A stretch of 64,000 nucleotides of DNA. Source: Lacrimispora celerecrescens (GTDB taxonomy: Bacteria; Bacillota; Clostridia; Lachnospirales; Lachnospiraceae). Below the pieces are notes generated by a model, which worked only from the letters and a program-made list of their open reading frames with translations, did no database searches and was not told where the DNA came from. The translations under genes were made by a program, and so were the position numbers. Of the stretch, positions 27,228-36,593 are shown piece by piece (position 1 is the first letter of the stretch; each line of letters starts with the position of its first letter). Location of the stretch: contig NZ_JPME01000003.1 in assembly GCF_000732605.1 (NCBI RefSeq), forward strand, positions 124,151 through 188,150, read 5' to 3'.

Positions 27228-27863
27228 ATGGAACCTATGAACTATTTAGAAGAGCTGATCGAACGTTACCCTGTGCTGGCCGGCTTAAAGCCTCAAATCA
27301 GGGAAGCTTATGAGATTCTGGAATCATGTTATGATAACGGTGGAAAGCTGCTGATCGCAGGAAACGGCGGAAGCTGTGCGGATGCAGAGCACATTGTAGG
27401 GGAATTGATGAAGGGTTTTGTAAAACGCCGTCCTGTATCAGAAGATTTTGCCGCAAAGCTCCTAGAGGCGGACCCAGTACTTGGTAAGGAACTTGGAGAA
27501 AAGCTTCAGGGAGGTCTTCCAGCCATTGCCTTAACAGGCCATCCCAGCCTTTCAACTGCATTTTTAAACGATGTTGACGGGGGACTGATCTACGCCCAGC
27601 AGACTTATGGATACGGAAAGAAGGGGGATGTGCTTTTGGGAATATCCACCTCCGGTAATGCGAAAAATGTTATGTATGCCGTAACGGCAGCGAAGGCAAT
27701 TGGCATGAAAACCATCGGCCTTTCCGGGAAAGACGGAGGTCTTTTAAAGAAGGCTGCAGATGTGACGGTAGTGGTTCCGGAAACGGAGACGTTTAAAATT
27801 CAGGAACTCCATCTTCCGGTTTACCATGCACTCTGCCTAATGCTGGAGGAGCGGTTCTTTTAA
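27228..27863 (+). CDS. gmhA: Sedoheptulose 7-phosphate isomerase
   Basis: A 211-aa SIS-domain protein: GNGGSCADAEHIVGELMKGF near residue 45, LGISTSGNAKNV in the middle and QELHLPVYHALC with the catalytic His near the C-terminus. It converts sedoheptulose 7-phosphate to D-glycero-D-manno-heptose 7-phosphate, the first step of the pathway. An extended segment of about 30 residues after the first SIS motif is typical of GmhA proteins. An in-frame GTG at 27219 overlaps the gmhB stop, but GGAGAG points to the ATG at 27228. It completes the four-gene GDP-heptose set. Confidence 0.92.
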   Translation: MEPMNYLEELIERYPVLAGLKPQIREAYEILESCYDNGGKLLIAGNGGSCADAEHIVGELMKGFVKRRPVSEDFAAKLLEADPVLGKELGEKLQGGLPAIALTGHPSLSTAFLNDVDGGLIYAQQTYGYGKKGDVLLGISTSGNAKNVMYAVTAAKAIGMKTIGLSGKDGGLLKKAADVTVVVPETETFKIQELHLPVYHALCLMLEERFF

Positions 27864-27893
27864 CAAATATTCGAAATAAGAAAGGGGCTAGAG

Positions 27894-29693
27894 ATGAAAG
27901 ATAAACAGTGGATATCTGAGTGGAAGGAAGAAATCATCGCAGCGGCTCTTTTGCTGGGATTTGCTTTTTTCATAAACAGGGGGATCGAGATAAAAGGGCT
28001 TTATATGGATGATTTATATCTTTGGTCCTGTTACGGAGAGCAGTCTTTCCGTGAATTTGTATTCCCTCTGGGAAGCACACGGTTCCGTTTTGTCTATTAT
28101 CTGGCATCCTGGCTGGAGCTGATGGTCTTCGGAAACCACATCGGCTGGTTTGTTCCTTTTAATATCCTTTTAAACAGCTGTATAGCCTATACGGTTTACC
28201 GGTTCGGAAAGCGTTTGTCCGGCAGACGGTTAATTGGTTTTTCCTGTGGCATTTTATATCTGCTCTCCCGGATGTCCTACTACCAGATCAGCCAAGTATA
28301 CGGCTTGATGGAAAGCATGGCGCTGTGGGCGGCTATCGGCATTTTTTACTGTCTCTACCGTTATCTCTCCGATGAAAAGGAGAGAAAGTGGCTTGTACCG
28401 GCTGCAACGGCAATGTATTTCTCTGTCTGCTTTATTCATGAACGCTACATGGTGCTTTTACCCTTGTTTTATGCTGCATTTCTCATGAAAAAAGAGAGGA
28501 AGCCAATGCCATGGCTGAGTATTACCGGGGCGTTTCTGGTGGTTCAGGTGATCCGCTTTCTTACCATCGGAAGTATTTCTCCAGCTGGTACTGGAGGAAC
28601 GGATGTGGCGGATACCTTCCATCTTTCGGAAACCCTCCGTTATGCCTTAAGCCAGGTGCTTTATATATTTGGAATCAATGCAGGCCCTGATCATTTAAAT
28701 GGACTTAGCTGGGGAAGATCTCCTTACTGGGTTCATGTTCTTGTCGTGTTCGCAGATTTACTTCTCCTTATTATGACCGTGATTTTTCTTGTAACCGTGA
28801 TACGAGAGCGGAAGCAGCTGAAAAAGCGCCTTCCTGTGATCTGCCTCTTCCTTTTATTCATCGCCCTGTGTATTGGCTCTTCCAGTGTCACTATCCGGGT
28901 AGAGACCCGGTGGATCTATGTCTCCATGACGGCAGCGTGGCTGCTTGCTGCTTATATGTGCGGTATAGTAAAGCGTGTCAGGCCTCTATTATACTGCGGC
29001 CTGTTTCTACTTTACGGCATTCTCATGCTTCCGGTTGAAAGTTTTTATCGGGGAAAATACGAGAATCTTTATTACTGGTCATCCCAGCTGCGATACAATT
29101 CCCTTGCAGAAGAGACTTTCGGGAAATACAAGAATGAGATATTCGGAAAGAAAATTTACATCATCGGCAATTCCTACGAGATGAGTGATTTTACTGCCAG
29201 GACCTTTTTCAAAACCTTTGATAAAGAACGACTGGCAGAGGGAACCGAAGTTACGTTTATTGAATCCATCCACGACATCGGCCTCATAACTCCAAACATG
29301 CTGATCCTGAGGGAAGATCCGGCTCATAACGCATTTCAGGATGTAACGGATTTTGTGCGGAACTTAAAATTTGAACGGGTCTATGGCTGTTATGAGGACG
29401 GCTGGATGGATGAAAGCGCTAAAGTCCGGATCATGGCAGGGAAAGAAGGGAAGATTGGTTTGAAATTCTATTATCCCGGCGTCATTACCGGTCTTGAACA
29501 GATCGCCGTGACCATAAATGGAAAGGAAAACCAGGTCATTCCCATTACTTCCAATACAGTAACAGCTGAAATTGATGCGACGGCCTTTCAGGTTACGGAG
29601 CTGACGTTTGAAAGCAACTTTTACTACGAAAATGCATCGGAGCAAAGAGGAGATAAGCACCTCTCCGTCGTTGCTTCCATAACGGCAAATTAA
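27894..29693 (+). CDS. Polytopic membrane protein, possible GT-C glycosyltransferase
   Basis: A 599-aa protein with about 11 hydrophobic helices in the first 400 residues and a soluble C-terminal region of about 200. Near the N-terminus, IKGLYMDDLYLWSCYGEQSF places an acidic pair (DD) in the first external loop, as in GT-C enzymes that use polyprenyl-phosphate sugars. I do not recognise the family with certainty and cannot give a substrate. The C-terminal region has no clear domain. A GAAAGGGG site precedes the ATG. Two further large membrane proteins and a GtrB-like glycosyltransferase follow, a combination that fits side-group addition on the outer face. Confidence 0.6.
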   Translation: MKDKQWISEWKEEIIAAALLLGFAFFINRGIEIKGLYMDDLYLWSCYGEQSFREFVFPLGSTRFRFVYYLASWLELMVFGNHIGWFVPFNILLNSCIAYTVYRFGKRLSGRRLIGFSCGILYLLSRMSYYQISQVYGLMESMALWAAIGIFYCLYRYLSDEKERKWLVPAATAMYFSVCFIHERYMVLLPLFYAAFLMKKERKPMPWLSITGAFLVVQVIRFLTIGSISPAGTGGTDVADTFHLSETLRYALSQVLYIFGINAGPDHLNGLSWGRSPYWVHVLVVFADLLLLIMTVIFLVTVIRERKQLKKRLPVICLFLLFIALCIGSSSVTIRVETRWIYVSMTAAWLLAAYMCGIVKRVRPLLYCGLFLLYGILMLPVESFYRGKYENLYYWSSQLRYNSLAEETFGKYKNEIFGKKIYIIGNSYEMSDFTARTFFKTFDKERLAEGTEVTFIESIHDIGLITPNMLILREDPAHNAFQDVTDFVRNLKFERVYGCYEDGWMDESAKVRIMAGKEGKIGLKFYYPGVITGLEQIAVTINGKENQVIPITSNTVTAEIDATAFQVTELTFESNFYYENASEQRGDKHLSVVASITAN

Positions 29694-29710
29694 GGGCATA
29701 GGTGAATCCC

Positions 29711-31090
29711 ATGAATCGAAAGTATCTGTATGGCCTGTTTCCCCTTTTGGGGACTGTTTTTGGCCTCTGGTATATCTTTACGGCAACCTGTGACGGAATT
29801 TATACCGATTACGTCCGCCTTGTAAACAGTTATTTGCCTGACGTATGGAATCCGGCAAAGTTCTTTGTGCCGGATGTCCTCACCAGGATTCCGGTCAACT
29901 ATCTGGGAAGGATCCTTAATGTCTCGCTTTTCGGATACAATATCATGTTTGATCGGGTGTTAGGCGTCCTGGCCCTTGGACTTTCCGGCCTGGCTCTGGG
30001 AAGCTACTGCAGCCGCAGGAAGGTTTCTCTTGGCTGGTTTGGGGCTTTAATGATTGTGCTTTTCAGCCTTAACAAGTGGGAAATGCTGACCAATGGAAGC
30101 GGCTGGGCCCACTTTCTGTCCTTTGCCTGCTTCTATTACCATTATGAGGTGATGGACCGTGTATGGAGCGGACAGGAAAAGAAATATGACAGGATAAAGC
30201 TCCTGCTTCTTCCGTTTTTTACAACGCTGCTGGTGGCAGGCCCCTATTGTGCCATTTACTCGGTCACGGTAATAATAGCCTGTGGCTTCATGTTCCTGTT
30301 AAAAAACGGTGATTCGAGAAAGGGCTGGGGTTTAAGCGGCCTTTGTACCCTGATCCCTCTTCTCCTTTATTTGTGGAGCAATGCCTACGCGGTGGAAGAC
30401 CACGCGGCCCCGGCAACCGTTCCTCTCCTTGTTCAGTTAAAGGATACGCCCGGTTTTTTTGTTCGTTTTTTCGTAAAGTCCTTTTCCTCCATGGTCATTG
30501 AAGGGGAGCAGGCTGAAAATATCTTTCGGACCAATGTGCCGTTTTTGATTCTTGGATTTCTGGTTATCCTGCTGTATCTGTTTGCTCTATGGGCAAATTT
30601 ACGGTACCGCCTGTATGAAAAGACGATCCTACCTGTCATGCTCATTGTCTCGGGAGGGTTGAATCACGTGCTCATCCTTTTATCCAGGTGGATATTCCTT
30701 AAGGAAAATTACGGTTTAAGCTCCAGATATGCCCTTCAATTCCAGTCTGGGATTCTTGGAATCTTGCTGACCTTTGCCTTATTGTCAAAACAGTGGAAGA
30801 GGAAGGGAAAGCCTTTCCTTCGGATCGCTGCCTGCGGGGCTTGCGTGCTGTTTCTGGCAGGAAATTGCTATTCCACTTATTCAGAGATAAAAAAGGCCCC
30901 TTATCGCAGAGAAAGTTTTGAAGAAAAGGCAGTGTTAGCTTTAAACTTTGAAACAGTTACAGATGATGAGCTGCGGGGAAATTTTGAATACAGGCCCAGT
31001 CTGCCTGACAGTGGGGCTAAGGTGAGGAGTGCGCTGACGATATTAAAGGAAAACGGATACAGTGTTTTCCGAAGTGATTATAAACGGTAG
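29711..31090 (+). CDS. Polytopic membrane protein of unknown function, possible GT-C glycosyltransferase
   Basis: A 459-aa protein with roughly ten hydrophobic segments and a short soluble tail. The first external loop contains CDGIYTDYVRL, with acidic residues where GT-C enzymes have their catalytic Asp; NKWEMLTNGSGW appears mid-protein. No family could be named. An in-frame GTG at 29702 precedes the ATG at 29711; neither has a strong ribosome site and translation may be coupled to the gene before, which ends 17 bases upstream. Context suggests glycan assembly. Confidence 0.55.
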   Translation: MNRKYLYGLFPLLGTVFGLWYIFTATCDGIYTDYVRLVNSYLPDVWNPAKFFVPDVLTRIPVNYLGRILNVSLFGYNIMFDRVLGVLALGLSGLALGSYCSRRKVSLGWFGALMIVLFSLNKWEMLTNGSGWAHFLSFACFYYHYEVMDRVWSGQEKKYDRIKLLLLPFFTTLLVAGPYCAIYSVTVIIACGFMFLLKNGDSRKGWGLSGLCTLIPLLLYLWSNAYAVEDHAAPATVPLLVQLKDTPGFFVRFFVKSFSSMVIEGEQAENIFRTNVPFLILGFLVILLYLFALWANLRYRLYEKTILPVMLIVSGGLNHVLILLSRWIFLKENYGLSSRYALQFQSGILGILLTFALLSKQWKRKGKPFLRIAACGACVLFLAGNCYSTYSEIKKAPYRRESFEEKAVLALNFETVTDDELRGNFEYRPSLPDSGAKVRSALTILKENGYSVFRSDYKR

Positions 31091-31137
31091 CTTATCTATC
31101 GGATTTATCAGTATACAAAATGACAACGGGGGTTTTT

Positions 31138-33399
31138 ATGGGTCGATCACAGAAGCATGGATATGGAGTCCTGCTGTTTATGTTTTTCTCAGCGGCAGGG
31201 ATCCTGTATTCTCTGAATCAGATTTTAAACCAGGAAGTTTTTCAGTGGATCATGAATCAGAGGGAATATAAGACCATGATGGCAGAGACGGCAGGGCTGT
31301 TTGCTGCCTTCTGTTTTTCGGGTTTTTTATTCCCTAAGAGCAAGCAGAAACTGATGGCGGCGGTCCTTATTACGGCCGTCTTTTTGTGGGCCCATGTGGT
31401 TTTTGTTCCGGTGCTGGTATCCGGTCTTTATCTGGCATATATCCTGTTCTTCGGACGTTTTCTCCGGGTATCCTTATGGAAACTTCCAAAGGATGACGGG
31501 CTGGCTTCCGACTTTCTCGCCGGTGCTTCCTTTCTAATAGTTATATATTGCCTTATGTCAGCCATTGGCATTGGCTCCATCGGTTACTTAACCGCATTTG
31601 TCTTTATAAGCGGCGGGATCCTGCTTCTATTTGGAAGGTCCTGTCTGGGTGACGGAGGGAATGGGAATGGCTTGAATTTCACCGGTAAAGAGCTTCTTTT
31701 GCTTTCATTTCTCCTGACTATGGTGTGCCTCCAGGCGGGGCGGCTTAACATAGCCATAGATTACGACAGCCTGTGGTATGGGGTCAGGTCCCGGTATATC
31801 TTAGACAATGGACATGGAATTTATGAAAATCTGGGTACCATTGGAATTGTCTACACCTACTCCAAGGGCTTCGAGGTTTTGACCCTGCCCCTGTCACAGC
31901 TTCCTTCCTACAGCTTTGTAACCTCAGTCAATCTATGGCTGTCCCTGGGAGTCCTTTTTATGGGTTACCAAATAGGCCGCTTTTATATGAAACGGGAGCA
32001 GGCGGTTTTTTTGGCTGCCCTGCTGTCAGGAGTTCCAGGAATCATGAATATGGCAGTCACAGCCAAAAGCGATATCATTACACTGCTTGTTCAGGAGATC
32101 ATGTTGTATTACCTGCTGTGCTATATAAAAGCGGGGCGAAAGTCCTGGCGTTATCTGGGTTACGGAACGGCGGCCTTTTTTATCAGCCTGACTTTGAAGC
32201 CAACAGCTCTGATCTTTTCCACTGCTGTCTTTGGAATGGGATTTTTATATCTGCTAGGAAAGCTTTTGCTTCCCAAATTTGGAGCGGAAGGGGGAAATGC
32301 CGGTGGATTGGCAGTTGTGGCAGGTTCGCTTTTGGCCTTAGGAGGTATCTGGGCAAGAACTCAGTTGTTAACAGGCCTTCCCCTTACCTCGGTTTTCTCA
32401 TCCCTGCTTACAAGGATAGGATTTCATTTGAAATATCCATTCATGGTTAATACCATACCTAATTCCGGTGCCGGAATGTCCATGAAGGAAAGAACCGTAC
32501 ATCTGGCAAACCGGCTTCATGGATTTTTCTTTTGTCCTGTAGGAGAGGATATGGATCATGTGGTCCTCGCCTGGGGTGGATATCTGCTGTACTTTCTTCT
32601 TTTATTGTGGATTGTAAGCTGTTTTTACGGCAAGAATGTGGATAGAGGGAAAAATTGTCAGCTATCCGTTTTCCTAAAAGTTATCTACGTACCGTTTTTG
32701 GTGGTTAATCTTATCAGCTTAGGTATGCTGACCCAGGTTGACGGGAATTATTTCATGCTGTTCTATGTCCTCACGGCGGTCTATGTCCTAAAGGCAGCGG
32801 CGGAAGCAAAGGAAAAGGTTGTCTGGCGTGGAGGCATAGGAGCCGGAGTCTGGGTGCTTATGTTTTCTGTATTCTTCACAGCCATGACCAGCTGGAATTG
32901 GAGCCTTGGCTTTACACCGGTGTCATTTCATCATAAAGGCTATTATAACCACCAGGAAGCCGCCAGACAGGACATGGTATCAAAGGGAAACGGAAGAGTG
33001 TGGGATATCCTTGCTGCCGACCCGGAAGCCCGTCTCATTGCCATTGGAGACCATCCGGATGTACTGGCATTCCCATGCAACGTACAGTCCTATGATGATA
33101 TAACAGGGGTATGGGGAAATGTGGCCCTGGTTAAGAAAATGGATTATTTCGTGGAGTTTATGGATTATGCAAAAGCAGAATATGTTTATGTCCAGGCAGG
33201 CTATACGGGAGAAGAGAACCGTTCCTACTCCCTTGTCAGGGATATGATCGAATGGGGGAAACTGATACCTGTATGCTATGACAACGGAAACCTTTTGGCT
33301 GCAGTAGATGTAAATGGGGATTACAATGAAAAATCAGCACGGGCATTGACAGAATTTGAACAATGTTATATAAAAAAGGAAGCAAATGATAATCAATAG
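31138..33399 (+). CDS. Large polytopic membrane protein, GT39/ArnT-like
   Basis: A 753-aa protein with about 13-15 hydrophobic helices. IDYDSLWYGVRSRYILDNG near residue 215 has the acidic residue and aromatic context of a GT-C first-loop motif, though it lies after an extended N-terminal block of helices. VTAKSDIITLLVQE matches a second conserved loop of GT39-type proteins. The C-terminal 150 residues look soluble. An upstream in-frame ATG at 31120 is possible; I prefer 31138 because ACGGGGG lies before it. It probably transfers a sugar from polyprenyl phosphate, perhaps one supplied by the next gene, but no substrate can be stated. Confidence 0.6.
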   Translation: MGRSQKHGYGVLLFMFFSAAGILYSLNQILNQEVFQWIMNQREYKTMMAETAGLFAAFCFSGFLFPKSKQKLMAAVLITAVFLWAHVVFVPVLVSGLYLAYILFFGRFLRVSLWKLPKDDGLASDFLAGASFLIVIYCLMSAIGIGSIGYLTAFVFISGGILLLFGRSCLGDGGNGNGLNFTGKELLLLSFLLTMVCLQAGRLNIAIDYDSLWYGVRSRYILDNGHGIYENLGTIGIVYTYSKGFEVLTLPLSQLPSYSFVTSVNLWLSLGVLFMGYQIGRFYMKREQAVFLAALLSGVPGIMNMAVTAKSDIITLLVQEIMLYYLLCYIKAGRKSWRYLGYGTAAFFISLTLKPTALIFSTAVFGMGFLYLLGKLLLPKFGAEGGNAGGLAVVAGSLLALGGIWARTQLLTGLPLTSVFSSLLTRIGFHLKYPFMVNTIPNSGAGMSMKERTVHLANRLHGFFFCPVGEDMDHVVLAWGGYLLYFLLLLWIVSCFYGKNVDRGKNCQLSVFLKVIYVPFLVVNLISLGMLTQVDGNYFMLFYVLTAVYVLKAAAEAKEKVVWRGGIGAGVWVLMFSVFFTAMTSWNWSLGFTPVSFHHKGYYNHQEAARQDMVSKGNGRVWDILAADPEARLIAIGDHPDVLAFPCNVQSYDDITGVWGNVALVKKMDYFVEFMDYAKAEYVYVQAGYTGEENRSYSLVRDMIEWGKLIPVCYDNGNLLAAVDVNGDYNEKSARALTEFEQCYIKKEANDNQ

Positions 33400-33534
33400 C
33401 ATGGTAGCAGCTCGGCCACATAGAACTGTAACATAGCATGAGGAGCATAAGGTTGTAAGAACCCCTCTTTCAACCTTGGATTTGCGATTTAACCGGATAT
33501 GCAAGCAAATCCACTGATTCATTAGGAGGCACAT

Positions 33535-34470
33535 ATGGGAAAAACAATATCGGTCGTGGTATCATGTTACAATGAGGAACTGGCTCTCAACCAGTTCTAT
33601 CATGAAACGGCCAGAATTTTAAATAAACTGAACTGGGATTATGAACTGATTTTCGTCAATGACGGAAGTCAGGATGGCACCATGAAGATTCTAGACGACT
33701 TGTCCGGGAAGGATAAAAAGGTAAAGGTCATCAGCTTTTCCAGAAACTTCGGGCATGAGGCAGCTATGATTGCCGGTCTGGATTATAGCAGCGGGGATGG
33801 GATCGTCTGCATGGATGCGGACTTACAGCATCCTCCCCAGTATCTGCCGGAGATTGTCAGGAAGCTTGAGGACGGCTATGATGTCATTAATATGGTGCGC
33901 ACGAAAAATGAGTCCGCAGGGTGGTTTAAGAATTTTGCCTCCTCTGCCTTTTACCATCTGATCAACGTGCTTTCCGATGTGAAATTCGAACCAAACGCCT
34001 CTGATTTTTTTGCAATTTCCAGGCGGGCTGGTGACGTACTTCGGGACAATTACAGGGAAAAGGTCCGTTTCCTGCGGGGGTATGTGCAAAACATCGGGTT
34101 TAACCGTGCTACCATTGAATATGAGGCAGGAGTCAGGGTGGCAGGAGAAAGCAAATACAGCATTAAAAAGCTGATGGCTTTTTCACTGAATACCATCATG
34201 TGCTTTTCTAACCTGCCATTAAAGCTTGGGATCTATGCCGGGTGCGGTGCCGGCATTCTGGGAATCGCCATGATGATTTACACCATATGGAGCTGGGCCA
34301 GGGTAGGGACGCCAAACGGGTATGCTACCACCATAGTGCTGATCTGCTTTATGTTTTCCGTCCTGTTCCTGATTGTGGGGGTCATTGGCAATTACATTGC
34401 CATCCTGTTTGCGGAGCTTAAGGACAGGCCTATTTATATTGTTGGAGAGACGAAGAACTTTTTGGAGTAA
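33535..34470 (+). CDS. GtrB/DPM1-like polyprenyl-phosphate glycosyltransferase
   Basis: A 311-aa GT2 protein of the family that charges undecaprenyl phosphate with a single sugar. The GT-A domain covers residues 1-225, with ISVVVSCYNEE, VNDGSQDGT and the metal site MDADLQHPP. Two transmembrane helices at about 230-255 and 265-295 anchor it, the layout of GtrB. The membrane-bound sugar would serve as donor for the GT-C-like proteins encoded upstream. A GGAGG site precedes the ATG. It is the last gene of the 18-kb operon, which ends at a strong terminator. Confidence 0.85.
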   Translation: MGKTISVVVSCYNEELALNQFYHETARILNKLNWDYELIFVNDGSQDGTMKILDDLSGKDKKVKVISFSRNFGHEAAMIAGLDYSSGDGIVCMDADLQHPPQYLPEIVRKLEDGYDVINMVRTKNESAGWFKNFASSAFYHLINVLSDVKFEPNASDFFAISRRAGDVLRDNYREKVRFLRGYVQNIGFNRATIEYEAGVRVAGESKYSIKKLMAFSLNTIMCFSNLPLKLGIYAGCGAGILGIAMMIYTIWSWARVGTPNGYATTIVLICFMFSVLFLIVGVIGNYIAILFAELKDRPIYIVGETKNFLE

Positions 34471-34489
34471 ATAAGATTTTGAGAAAAGA

Positions 34490-34541
34490 AATGCGCTTTG
34501 AATCGGGCTTATAAAGCCGTATTCAAAGCGCATTCTTTTTT
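34490..34541. terminator. Bidirectional Rho-independent terminator
   Basis: A 14-base perfect stem (AATGCGCTTTGAAT and its complement) with a partly paired loop, a T-run downstream and an A-rich flank upstream. It can serve the glycan operon on the plus strand and the GH25 gene on the minus strand. Confidence 0.9.
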
Positions 34542-34646
34542 GGGGGAGCTATTTCTTATCTTTGGAGCTATTTCATTCTTTAGATCTTATTCATTATATG
34601 AGCCGTCATTGCAGCTGTATATTGTAACAGGCTCGTCTACAGTTTA

Positions 34647-36443
34647 TTAATGGATTCCAGGACCGATTTCTTTTGTCTGGTTGGTGGAAGAATCAATTGG
34701 AGCTGTTTCCGTCCCTGCCTGACCAGCCTGGCTTTCTGCCGTGCTTTCTCCTTCTGGCTGCTCGGCGGCTGTCTGTGGTGTCACGGTACATACGCCGTTT
34801 GCATCTGCGGTATAGGAGACTCCATCAAGTACAAAGGTAGCAGAGGCAGCCATCTTTCCGTCAGCTGGATTTAAGTAATACTGCTGGCCGCCTACCTGTG
34901 TCATACCGGTTGCCATGGCACCGCTTCCGCCAAAGTAATACCAAGATCCATCGACCTGTCTCCAGCCTACAGTCATCTTACCGGAAGAAGTGCTTAAATA
35001 GTACTTGGCTCCCCGTTCCTCAAGCCATCCGGACTGCATCTTTCCGTCATTTCCAATGTAGTACCAGCTTCCGTCAGGATTGATCCAACCTGTAGTCATG
35101 GCTCCGGTCTGGTTAAAGAAATACCAGCTGTTATCAATGAGCTGCCATCCGGTTGAAACTGCGCCGTTTCCTGCCAGATAATACTTGGAGGTTCCGTCGG
35201 TATGCCAACCCGTTACCATGGAACCGTCGTTATTTAAGTAATATCGGGCGCCGTTGTTATCCAGCCATCCGGTTGACATCACGCCGCTTTCCTGTAAGAA
35301 GTACCATTTGTCGTTTATGTTCTTCCAGCCGGTAGCCATTTTGCCTGAAGAAGGATCCAGGTAATAATACTGGCCGTTTAATTCCTGCCATCCGGTGGCC
35401 ATGGTGCCGTCGGAACCGAGGTAATAACGTGCCCCGTTGTCAGTAAGCCAGCCGGTATTCATGGAACCGCTTGGATTGAAGAAATACCATTTGTCGGAAA
35501 GCTGCTTCCAACCGATGTTCATACGTCCGGAAGTTTCGTCAAGATAATAACGCAGCCCATCTTTATCAAACCATCCGGTGGCAGTCAGTCCTTCTTCGTT
35601 CATATAAAACCATCCGGAGCCGTCATTGACCCAGGTATTTTTCTGGATCGCATAATTCTGGTAGTAATAGGTCTTTCCTCCAATGGTCCTCCACATATTT
35701 CCAGGAAGCTTTGGAGTTAAGTCCTTATAGAGGAAGTCAATGTCAACATTTCCGTTGATTCCGTTAATTGAGCCGGTGCTGGTGACCTGCCACATGATCG
35801 GGTTGGAATAAACGTGTTTTGCCTCATAACGGGCAACCCATACGTCATAATGCATATTGGATAAATCAATTTTATTTGATAACCAGTAATCATTGGCATA
35901 CACAATGGGATAATATCCGGCATCAGCAATTCGCTGGCAGAATGCATTGATGATTTCACTCACCTGTGCCGGGGGAAGGGTACCAAGGGTGGCACTGTCT
36001 TCTGCGTCAAAAGCGATGGGAAAGGAGATTGGATAATCCTTTACCAGACTAAGGACAAAATCCGCTTCCTCTCTGGCCATATCCGGAGTGGTAGCCAAAG
36101 AATATATGTAAGCGCCAACTTTCAGACCTGCTGCTGATGCACCCTGTACATTGGTATGGAAGTACGGATCCACAATACCCTTGGATCTGGTGCCCAGCAT
36201 GACAAAGCTGACATCATCTGCTGCAACAGCCGCCCAGTTTACATTTCCCTGCCATCTGGAAACGTCGATTCCTCTGGCAATTACCTGTTCAATCACCGTG
36301 CCGTTTGCAAGCTGATAATAGCCATTGACCTTTTCATAGCCAGCTGCCCAGGAATTCATGGCCGGGCCAAACCCCGCAGACATTCCCATAAGGGCACATA
36401 ATGCGGCTGCTGCAAACCGTATGCCTAATTTCTTGTGTCTCAA
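34647..36443 (-). CDS. GH25 lysozyme with choline-binding-type cell-wall repeats
   Basis: A 598-aa exported protein. A signal peptide covers about residues 1-34. The GH25 muramidase domain at 57-245 has the catalytic pattern GIDVSRWQG (Asp at 60) and FDAEDS (146-150), with VWVARYEAKH and IMWQVTS. From about 250 to 545 there are some 14 repeats of about 20 residues of the form GW...WYYF/GxM, the aromatic pattern of choline-binding modules. The last 46 residues are a polar Glu/Ser/Thr-rich tail. It would bind and cut peptidoglycan outside the cell. A GGAGG site precedes the ATG. It lies in tandem with another repeat protein and close to a LicC-LicA fusion. Confidence 0.93.
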   Translation of the reverse strand: MRHKKLGIRFAAAALCALMGMSAGFGPAMNSWAAGYEKVNGYYQLANGTVIEQVIARGIDVSRWQGNVNWAAVAADDVSFVMLGTRSKGIVDPYFHTNVQGASAAGLKVGAYIYSLATTPDMAREEADFVLSLVKDYPISFPIAFDAEDSATLGTLPPAQVSEIINAFCQRIADAGYYPIVYANDYWLSNKIDLSNMHYDVWVARYEAKHVYSNPIMWQVTSTGSINGINGNVDIDFLYKDLTPKLPGNMWRTIGGKTYYYQNYAIQKNTWVNDGSGWFYMNEEGLTATGWFDKDGLRYYLDETSGRMNIGWKQLSDKWYFFNPSGSMNTGWLTDNGARYYLGSDGTMATGWQELNGQYYYLDPSSGKMATGWKNINDKWYFLQESGVMSTGWLDNNGARYYLNNDGSMVTGWHTDGTSKYYLAGNGAVSTGWQLIDNSWYFFNQTGAMTTGWINPDGSWYYIGNDGKMQSGWLEERGAKYYLSTSSGKMTVGWRQVDGSWYYFGGSGAMATGMTQVGGQQYYLNPADGKMAASATFVLDGVSYTADANGVCTVTPQTAAEQPEGESTAESQAGQAGTETAPIDSSTNQTKEIGPGIH

Positions 36444-36529
36444 TGTGTTACCTCCTTATCATTCGGGTATTATGTAATACGTACGCTTTCTTGCTTCCGG
36501 AATGTTTTGTTTATCCGGTCCGCTGCCTG

Positions 36530-36569
36530 CGTAAATAAAAGGGGTATCTGCGCCGAGGTGCAGATACCC
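36530..36569 (-). terminator. Rho-independent terminator of the 36594-37697 gene
   Basis: On the minus strand, GGGTATCTGC and GCAGATACCC pair around an 8-base loop and are followed by CTTTTATTT. Confidence 0.85.
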
Positions 36570-36593
36570 ACACAGATACTAATTCTTATTAGA

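Noticed and set aside
34860-35690. Tandem DNA repeats or CRISPR-like array
   Set aside because: The periodicity of about 60 bases comes from the coding repeats of the choline-binding-type modules; there are no constant repeats with unique spacers.
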